Source: Rotaria socialis
Taxonomy: Eukaryota; Rotifera; Eurotatoria; Philodinida; Philodinidae
Direction: 5' to 3'
DNA length: 64,000 nucleotides
Assembly: GCA_905331475.1 (NCBI GenBank)
Contig: CAJNYU010000007.1
Coordinates: 186,001 to 250,000 of the forward strand
Of the stretch, positions 56,730 through 64,000 are shown piece by piece. The position numbers and the translations under genes were made by a program. The notes under the pieces were generated by a model. It searched no databases and was not told the origin of the DNA. It saw only the letters and a program-made list of their open reading frames with translations. How positions within the stretch are numbered: position 1 is the first letter of the stretch; each line of letters starts with the position of its first letter.

Positions 56730-57767
56730 TTCTACTTTAAATCAGATCTGTTCAAAATATCATCAGCTAGGAATGTACTATTGCTTGCATGTATACAAAA
56801 GCGTATATAAAGTTGTTGATATCTCGTATACCTGCTATAATATTTATAGTTGACGCGGATAGGCATTTTGTGATCTATTCATCACTAAAGATCATAAGAA
56901 TTGATCCTTTTTGGCTTTTCAATTTGTATTCGTAACTCGTTAATATTTTTTAAGCTCATTTATCTTGTTGATGTAATCAATCTAAGAGTGAAGCTAGAAT
57001 CTTATTATACATAGTTCATTGATACAGATTTGTATTTACTTGGTTTGAGACTAAGAATTTCGTTACTAGATACCCTAGCGCAAACAATCAGATATTAAGA
57101 TCTGACAAGATTCTACATCTGATCTTGTATGATCTTGTGAGATCCGATAAAAAATCGTATGAAAATCGTAGTCTCTGAACTCTTACATCAATTCGTTCAA
57201 TCAGGTTCTTAAAAGATCTTATTTTATCGTAAGATATGACTATAAAATTATAGGAAATCTTATGCAATAGTAAAATCTTGCAAGTGTCTTATTGTAAGAC
57301 TTAATGTAAGATTTCAGAGACGACGAGTTTTTGCACGATCTTGCCTGGTTTCGCAAGATCTTACATCTGATTTTTCGACCTGGGATATAATAAAAACAGA
57401 TCCATCTTACTCTATGAAATTATACAATTGAGCGAATTGGTACTGCATGATTACACAGATGATGAAAATTTCTGACGAGTATTGACATAACTTTATCTTG
57501 ACGTAGTCCTTTATCCTATTGAAGTGAAATAATTTACATCTGGTATGATTCAGTAGTGAAAAAAGAATATAGTTTAATAAAAGAACTGTGAAATATTATA
57601 TACCTTCTTGTCCTCTATCATTATGAGCGACACAATCAAACAAGTAACCCCCTCCCCATTACATATATAAGCAAATAGATTATGCCCTAAGTATAAATTT
57701 TAAAGAATAAAATAGATTTTTGAATTGAGCTATTTTGCATTGGCTAGGAAATCTAAGGGGTACATGT

Positions 57768-57815
57768 GAGTTCCACATTTTAGCCCCAAAGGGACTGCGC
57801 TAACAAGCTTTTCCG
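57768..57815. repeat. Dispersed repeat, copy 2 (related to 19730-19785)
   Basis: Shares TTCCACATTTTAGCCCCA and GCGCTAACAAGCTTTT with the copy near 19740, with a few substitutions. Confidence 0.5.
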
Positions 57816-58448
57816 TTTTTGCTCTGGTTTTCTATTCCACGAAAATTTAACTTTCTTCTATAATCGAAGAAGATGCAACATATTAATCATATATGTTCGA
57901 TATGTGACTATAAAATCGGTACACATAAAATACGAAGATATCATGACTGACATTGATTGAAATAGTTGGATATTGAAAAGAATTAAAAGTTACCTTATGT
58001 GTTGATCATTTCAAATTTAAGCAGGATTTAATTTTCTGATTATTCATAGTCGAATAAAGAAGTTTCAGTTCGTTTGGAAAAAAGATCTCGAAGAAATTTA
58101 TTTTTCACTACATCAAAACATAGTAATATAACTGATATCGGAAACATTTTTACATACAGGATAGTTTGCGTAAACATAATTAACTTGTTAATATTTATTC
58201 AAGTATGAACGCTCAGAAAAGTAAATCTTACTCAGATTTGAAACTTTCAGTGTTTCATATATAACACAGTAATTAGCGAATCCAAACACTTTAGCCCCTG
58301 CAAGATCATCACAGAATTCAACGCTACATTTCCTCATTGGTTACTTACTGGGATATTTTAATTGTAGCCATAAGTGTTATGCTTTCTAAAAAGAATAAGT
58401 TCCATACCGAACTTTAAAAAGTTCAGCAAACAGTACGAAACCAAAAAA

Positions 58449-58650
58449 GAATCTTCCGGTGGGTACACGGAAAGAACCTTTTTGATAGTTTTGCAAAAAG
58501 CCTAGAAAGGTTTTGTACCAATCTGCGTAACCTAACAAAGTTTCTCACGAAATTAAAAATCCTTGAGGTTTGGCGAAAAACCTTTCAAGGTTTAGCATAG
58601 AACCATAAAAGGATCTTCCCTCGGGCACACGGGAAGAACCCTTTTTTTTA
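58449..58650. repeat. Pair of direct repeats about 160 bp apart
   Basis: ATCTTCCGGTGGGTACACGG then AAAGAACC (from 58451) recurs as ATCTTCCCTCGGGCACACGG then GAAGAACC (from 58613). The spacer carries shorter AAACCTTT/AAGGTTT motifs. Confidence 0.6.
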
Positions 58651-59189
58651 GAGTGTGTTCCATTACCTTCAGTTATAATATACATCCATATCCCTGTTGT
58701 TCATGTTCACTGTTATGTCTTTTTTACTTTATTTGTTATTCGAGCATTATTGACTGTGAAAATAAAACACATGATTGACACATACGAAAGAATAAAAGCA
58801 TAACATGCACTGTATTTGATCGAAACGATATCTCTATATTTGTGTAGCTATATTTGTTCTACTCCTATGTAGCGCGCAATGAAAAGTCATATCAGTATGG
58901 ACAAATGCATTTTGTTTTGCACTTTCAATACTTTTTATTGACTTTTCCTGGAAATCCAGTGTAAAATAAATGAACTTTATAGCTTACATAATAGAAAATT
59001 TCATATTATTTAACAACTATTTAGTTAACTTATACAGAATAGTTAAGGATTTTCAATGCGCATGATATTTACTGATGCTTCAGTGAAACTTCAGGCTTCA
59101 CCAGCTACTACGCATTATCAGAAGCAGAAACAATACCAGAACAAGTGAAGGGAGATTCTCTTTTAACGATAAATGATGTACGCATATGA

Positions 59190-59242
59190 AGGTAGCAGCG
59201 CTCACGCTCATGAACGAGAGCGCGAGCTGTACACTCCTAATC
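59190..59242. mobile_element. GCTCGC-rich element end (right, inverted copy)
   Basis: The reverse complement begins TTAGGAGTGTACAGCTCGCG, one mismatch from the left copy at 56577. Both may be ends of one 2.67-kb element or two separate short insertions. Confidence 0.55.
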
Positions 59243-59688
59243 TAAAGTAGTTACGCTTTGACCAAATGAAATGAAATTTTCAGTTTAGCTAACGCTTTTA
59301 TATATCTGACGGTAACATAAGTTTCAGCTCATTGAGACGTTAAATTCACGAGTTATGACTAGCTGAAGCGTTATATAAAATATAAAAATTTCATTTGAAA
59401 AATTTGCGGAACGACGTCCTACTATGCCTATATTATGTCTAGATAATACTAGAAAAATAAATCATTTTTTTTTATAAAACTTTTAATTTTGTAATCAGAT
59501 CAGCAAAACAAAAAAAATATGCAATGGATTTAATAGGAGCTATATTTCGTATTACACAATCAAATGAACTGAGTTCAATAATGATGTTGCTATTGTTGTA
59601 GTTAGAACAGACGCTTATGAAGCCACGATCCGTCAAACATAGTGAACACAGTTAAGAAAATTGATGAGATAAACATAAGAGTACTGTA

Positions 59689-60826
59689 TCAAAATTTCTC
59701 TATAGAAGGACGAAGATCAAGTTCTTGTGTCCACGTTGAGCGAGGTTGAACATGTAATTGCCAATATGCTTCAGCAATCTAAAGCAAATAAAAGTTTCAT
59801 TTAAAGAAAAGAAAAACAAAACAAAACTGTTGCATAGTTCATACCGCATCACTGTTGAGAAATGAATTAATGTCTCTATCAGGTTGACCTAAGCACTTAA
59901 TCTATTGTTTCATTGAGGATAAACAAAAAATTCTTACTTTGCATTTGATTTGGAGTATTGATTTGCCCATCAATAATAATATGTGCAACGTGAATACCTT
60001 TCGGACCTAATTCACGAGCCATTGATTGAGACAGTGAGCGTAAAGCAAATTTTGGTACAGAACAACCGGCGAAGTTGGCTGAACCACGAAGGCTAGCTGT
60101 GGCACCCGTGAGCAATATTGTTCCTTTTCCTTGTTTGATCATACTCGGAAGTACCTATGAAAACTCTAATTATATACAAAGTCCTGAATATTTCCATATA
60201 CCTCTTGACTAGCAACCAAACCACCAATAACACTTATATTTAGTGCATTTTTTAGAGTTTCTGGTTTCAAATCCAAAATACTATCTTAACATAGAATAAA
60301 TTATATCCGATTAGAAGATTAATGAAGACAATAGAGTAAAAGCATTCAATTTACTGTAAATAAATCTGCCAGCATTATACAATAGTACCTCTGGATCACT
60401 GCCAAATTCAGTTCGTATCTTATGAAAAGCATTTTTCATGGACAATATATCGCTAGCATCAGCTGTAACACTTAAAGCTGTAATTTAAAATATTCATGTT
60501 GAGAGGAAAACATATGATAAAAATAGAAGTAAACAACATGTGTGGCCTTGTTGTTCGAGTTTCTTTTGTACAGGTTGTACACTACTTTCTTTTCGTGAAA
60601 CAAGTCCAATTGAATAGCCACCAATTGCAAATCTTAAGAAAGAAGCACACAAATCTCATGCCTATTCAATCTCTTAGATAAGAACATACCGTTTAGCTAA
60701 AGACGCTCCTAAGCCTGGACCAACGCCTACAATAGAAAAGAAGATTCATTCGATAATAGCAAACATTGTTTTTAAAATTTATTCTCTCTTACCAATAACT
60801 ATTGCAATGGGTTTTTTTGATACCAT
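59689..60826 (-). CDS. Short-chain dehydrogenase/reductase (SDR), atypical active site
   Basis: Start MVSKKPIAIVIG at 60826, with the nucleotide-binding glycine motif completed by the second exon (VIGVGPGLGASLAKR, exons 60793-60826 and 60690-60726). Later exons carry YSIGLVSRKES, VTADASDILSMKNAF, VLLYNAG (the family NAG motif), LDLKPETLKNALNISVIG (the conserved Asn), TILLTGATASLRG and SMARELGPKGIHVAHIIIDG. The end is WTQELDLRPSIEKF. The substrate is unknown. Where a classical SDR has Ser-Tyr-x3-Lys, this one shows FAGCSVPK, with no Tyr at the usual place. I recall the same substitution in related bacterial SDRs with TGATASLRG, so the subfamily may use another mechanism or be specialised. Internal exon borders near 60480-60560 are not resolved. 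The gene lies just downstream of two hydrolase genes on the same strand. Confidence 0.8.
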
Positions 60827-60944
60827 TTCTCTAATGATTTCGAAAATAAATCTAAAATCAAAAGATGCATAGCATTTTTATTAAGTAAAAGTAAAAGCGT
60901 GTCATCATGACTTTCGAATTCATGTATTATCGAATAGTTCATAA

Positions 60945-61919
60945 TTATAGATGTGAAAATACATTTAGATTTTGTTCTATCAACTTTTTCACTAAATCAA
61001 TTGCTATCTCTGGTTGTTCCATAGGAAAGAAGTGTTTCGTGTTTTCTAGTTGTGTATCTTGTCCTTTTCGGAATGATTTGTAAAGGTCAGGATTCGTTGG
61101 GGATGCATCGAAAGGATTCGAAGAAGTTGCTGTTGAAGTTCGAACTATATGGATTGGAATTTCGTTAATAAATTTTGATTTTTCAATTATCGGATAGATA
61201 TTTGAATCGGATTGAGTACTTGTTTCGTAGATCGAAGCTTCACCTTCAGGTTCGCATACCAGTTTATGATTTTCATCAAGAGCATAAGTACAATAATTAC
61301 GAAGAGTCTGTTGTGGCCATCGTGAAAATGGTTCACGCTTTTCGAGTCTTGAAATCATATCGTTAACAGATGACGATTGGCTTTTTCGACGACGAATGTA
61401 ATTTACATCAAACGAAATAGTATCAGATTCGTGATACGTTGACGGTGAGAAAATAACTGGATCAAGTAACAGTAATGCTTGAAACAGTCGTTTTGATGCT
61501 AGTGCTGCTGCCATAGTCAAAGCATATCCACCAACTGAATGGCCAATACCTATAAGATGATTTGTTGGGATATTGAGCGTTTCAATAAATTGTAAAACAT
61601 CCTCAGCAAACCATCGAAAACGATAAGGAGGAGGATGTGTTTGTGATCGACCATGACCACGGAAATCTAAAGCGATTACATGAAAACCATGCAAAGCTTC
61701 ATTTATAATCGGATCATAACATCGACCATGAAATGAAGCAGCATGACAAAAGATTATAGTAGGTTGACGACCCTCCCATTCCCAATAGTGAAGTTTAAGC
61801 GAACCTTGATCAACTTTCCCATTAGCCTGAACAATTGAACGGTTAGGTAAAGTGACAAAGTGACTAGTAGGACCAGTTGACATCATGCGCCGGAAAATAC
61901 GAGAAAAGAAAACAACCAT
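60945..61919 (-). CDS. Alpha/beta hydrolase, copy A
   Basis: A single-exon gene of 324 residues. It has the alpha/beta-hydrolase order: LHYWEWEGRQPTIIFCHAASFHGR (oxyanion strand-turn, here HA where many have HG, given as IIFCHAASFHGR), DFRGHGRS, the nucleophile elbow GIGHSVGG (Ser about 128), LLLDPV, and a late His in NTKHFFPMEQPE. A complete Ser-Asp/Glu-His triad is therefore plausible. The substrate is unknown; similar proteins are esterases, epoxide-hydrolase-like or lipase-like enzymes. The N-terminus (MVVFFSRIFRRMM) is short and basic and could be a weak targeting signal; a second ATG follows at MMSTG. A TTTTTTAG lies five bases before the ATG. It is a tandem paralogue of the gene at 62780-63712. 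Confidence 0.85.
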   Translation of the reverse strand: MVVFFSRIFRRMMSTGPTSHFVTLPNRSIVQANGKVDQGSLKLHYWEWEGRQPTIIFCHAASFHGRCYDPIINEALHGFHVIALDFRGHGRSQTHPPPYRFRWFAEDVLQFIETLNIPTNHLIGIGHSVGGYALTMAAALASKRLFQALLLLDPVIFSPSTYHESDTISFDVNYIRRRKSQSSSVNDMISRLEKREPFSRWPQQTLRNYCTYALDENHKLVCEPEGEASIYETSTQSDSNIYPIIEKSKFINEIPIHIVRTSTATSSNPFDASPTNPDLYKSFRKGQDTQLENTKHFFPMEQPEIAIDLVKKLIEQNLNVFSHL

Positions 61920-62779
61920 TCAATCTAAAAAAGCGAAAAACAAAAATTTAGGAAGTATTCGATGAAGAGCTTTCATATAAATCAGAAAAGACAAACATCA
62001 CACTTTATAAAACAAAAATTCAGTTGAATTTTATTTTTATTATGGACATGTTACACTTACACTGTAAGTTCTTACTTGGCGATAGAAACATTGGGCAAAA
62101 TCTCGATAAATATCTTGATGCAAGCATATGGTAGTTCTTTTCTAAATACACAATAATTTGAATTTTGTTCATGCGTAGTTGTAATAATTGTATTTTTTAT
62201 TTCTGATTTTATTGCTATATTTGTAAGAAAAAATTTTAATAAAAAAATGCACTACGATGATGGCATACTTAGAGTGCGATCGAAATTCAATTTTAAATCA
62301 ATTTTTGAATATATCAAGAAAAAGTTAGAATCAAACTAGAAGTAAATTAATCGACTAGAAGACATTCAGAGTTTAAACAAAAAGTATCGCTTATTTTGAA
62401 TAAGTTAAAGCGTTAATTTATCAATCAGAATCTTCACACGATTTTACTTTAAAAGAAAACAAAATCTCTTACTTAAAAGTCTCTTTTCAATGCAAGAACG
62501 TAAATTTTTGTTGCTTCAGTATCTCTTACACTATATGACAATAGATGTTTAAATTTTGTTCTAAACATAGATTTTAAAGAATTTATATTTTCAACAATAA
62601 AACTATTTTCTCATTTTTATTTATTTGGTTAGATTCTAATTATTTGTCAGTTGATCGATTTACTTCTAATATCATTCAGAAAAACAAGTAGTTTAAAATA
62701 GAAGGCAATTTTCGTCCGATCAAAACTGGAATGCTTATTTTAATCATTACATATATATTTGTAGTACTAGCAAAACGAT
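61920..62779. other. Spacer between the two hydrolase genes
   Basis: AT-rich with no open frame of note. It must hold the promoter of copy A on the minus strand, unless both copies are co-transcribed. Confidence 0.4.
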
Positions 62780-63712
62780 TTAAAGTTGAGAACGTATATT
62801 TTCTCTAATCATGTCTTTCACATAATCACTCGTTAACCCAGGTTGTTCCATTGGAAACAAATGTGTGGCATTTTTCATATGAGTAATTCGTCCTTTTTTA
62901 AACCATTTTACAAGATCCGGTGCTGTTGGTGATGTATCAAATTGACCTATAGAAAATGGAAGTGATGATCTTACGACATGTATTGGAATATCTTTAATAA
63001 ATTTTGATTGTTCAATCAATGGATAAATGTTGGAGGTCGATTGTAAACTTGATTGATATAAGGAATGTTCTGCTTCTGCAGTACATGTAAGTTTATAATT
63101 TTCATTCAATGCGTAAGTACAATAATTTCGAAGAATATCTTTTAACCATCGTGAAAATGGTTCACGGTTTTCTAATTTTGATATCATTTCTTCGATAGAA
63201 GACCATTGATTTTTTCGACGTAAAATATAGTCCAATGCTTCATGTCTCTGATCACCAATACTATACAATGATCGAGAAATAATACCAGGATCGAACAAGA
63301 GCAAATATCGAAATAAACGTGTTGGTGCTATAGCTGCAGCATAAGTTAATGCATAGCCACCCATAGAATGAGCAATACCAATGAGTTGATCTTTTGAAAG
63401 ACTGAGTGTTTCAATAAATTCTAAAACATCTTCTCCAAGCCATCGAACATCATAATTAGGAGGATGTGCTTGTGATCGGCCATGGCCACGTAAGTCTATA
63501 GCAATTACATGAAAACCATTTAAAGCTTCATTAATAATACGATCATAGCATCGGCCATGAAATGAACAGCCATGACAAAAAAGTATGATTGGCTCATGAC
63601 CTTTCCATTCCCAATAGTGAAGTTTTAAATGACTTCGATTGATTTCACCATTCGATGTAACAATTGGACGGTTAGGTAAAACAACAAAATTACTAGTAGG
63701 GGTCGAAGGCAT
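62780..63712 (-). CDS. Alpha/beta hydrolase, copy B
   Basis: A single-exon gene, about 310 residues from the ATG at 63712 (MPSTPTSNFVVLPNRP). It matches copy A along its length: LHYWEWKG, IILFCHGCSFHGRCYD (here the usual HG oxyanion pair is present), DLRGHGRSQ, a nucleophile elbow reading GIAHSMGG, LLLFDPGI, and a final His in NATHLFPMEQPG. The elbow's first Gly is Ala (A-H-S-M-G), whereas copy A has G-H-S-V-G. The upstream ATG of copy A is not kept: the homologous bases read ATTGAAAAG instead of ATTGAATGG. The two genes share strand and spacing, so they arose by tandem duplication and have begun to diverge at the active site. The substrate is unknown. Confidence 0.85.
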   Translation of the reverse strand: MPSTPTSNFVVLPNRPIVTSNGEINRSHLKLHYWEWKGHEPIILFCHGCSFHGRCYDRIINEALNGFHVIAIDLRGHGRSQAHPPNYDVRWLGEDVLEFIETLSLSKDQLIGIAHSMGGYALTYAAAIAPTRLFRYLLLFDPGIISRSLYSIGDQRHEALDYILRRKNQWSSIEEMISKLENREPFSRWLKDILRNYCTYALNENYKLTCTAEAEHSLYQSSLQSTSNIYPLIEQSKFIKDIPIHVVRSSLPFSIGQFDTSPTAPDLVKWFKKGRITHMKNATHLFPMEQPGLTSDYVKDMIRENIRSQL

Positions 63713-64000
63713 CACTGGGGAAAATATATGATTGTACAAGAAAACTTTTCAATCTGAAGAAATTCATTCAAAAGCATATCAAGAAACAAGAAAAATTCTC
63801 TAGTGTTAGTAAAGCACAAACAAAAGAACGCAGCAAGATTTGAATAAAAGTCATGTTGTTTTATCAAATCGTTTAGATATAATTGATCATCTTCTTCAAA
63901 TCATATGAATCAATCGAAACGTTCAAAGCAAATCATTTAAACAAATAAAATTGCTGAAGCAAACTACATGAATGAATTGAGCAGCTAAGAGAAAAACCTA

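Overview
The window looks like nuclear DNA from a small, AT-rich, intron-containing animal genome. Genes have many short introns (about 48-70 bp, GT-AG) mixed with a few long ones, and several ATGs lie only 3-7 bases after a TTTTAG-type acceptor, as expected for spliced-leader trans-splicing. This fits a rotifer, probably bdelloid, but the taxon is an inference. No bacterial operons, rRNA, CRISPR or intact autonomous transposon was seen.

Left part (1-20 kb). A foldback element at 1318-2125 is followed by three plus-strand genes in close order: a type I protein arginine methyltransferase (2778-4346), a MAP3K4/MEKK4-like kinase (4526-14709) and a CCDC142-like gene (14963-19959). They are separated by only 179 and 253 bp, and each ATG sits exactly three bases after a polypyrimidine-AG, so this may be a trans-spliced operon. 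The MEKK4-like protein keeps the whole MEKK4 architecture, but its kinase domain has a degenerate glycine loop and DIN in place of DFG, so it may be a pseudokinase.

Middle part (20-33 kb). KATNAL2 (katanin-like AAA ATPase, minus strand, 15 exons placed) carries a 5-kb intron that holds an oppositely oriented domesticated integrase gene (24159-25885) whose catalytic residues appear lost. KATNAL2 and the CCT2 chaperonin gene (plus strand) start about 730 bp apart and diverge.

Right part (33-64 kb). Genes are sparse: an LDLa-containing prohormone-4-like secreted protein (39282-40336), a TIGAR-like phosphatase (45352-47133), small membrane proteins, an uncharacterised 178-residue protein, a truncated mannose-6-phosphate-receptor-like (MRH) gene, a short-chain dehydrogenase and two tandem alpha/beta hydrolases. 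The gaps hold several non-autonomous inverted-repeat elements, two with clear 8-bp target duplications (1318-2125 and 52054-52862), along with microsatellites.

Splice models were built by hand from reading frame, GT-AG sites and remembered family alignments. For eight of the multi-exon genes the summed exon lengths are an exact multiple of three. The two least certain gene models are the SDR gene and the 3' end of the MRH gene.
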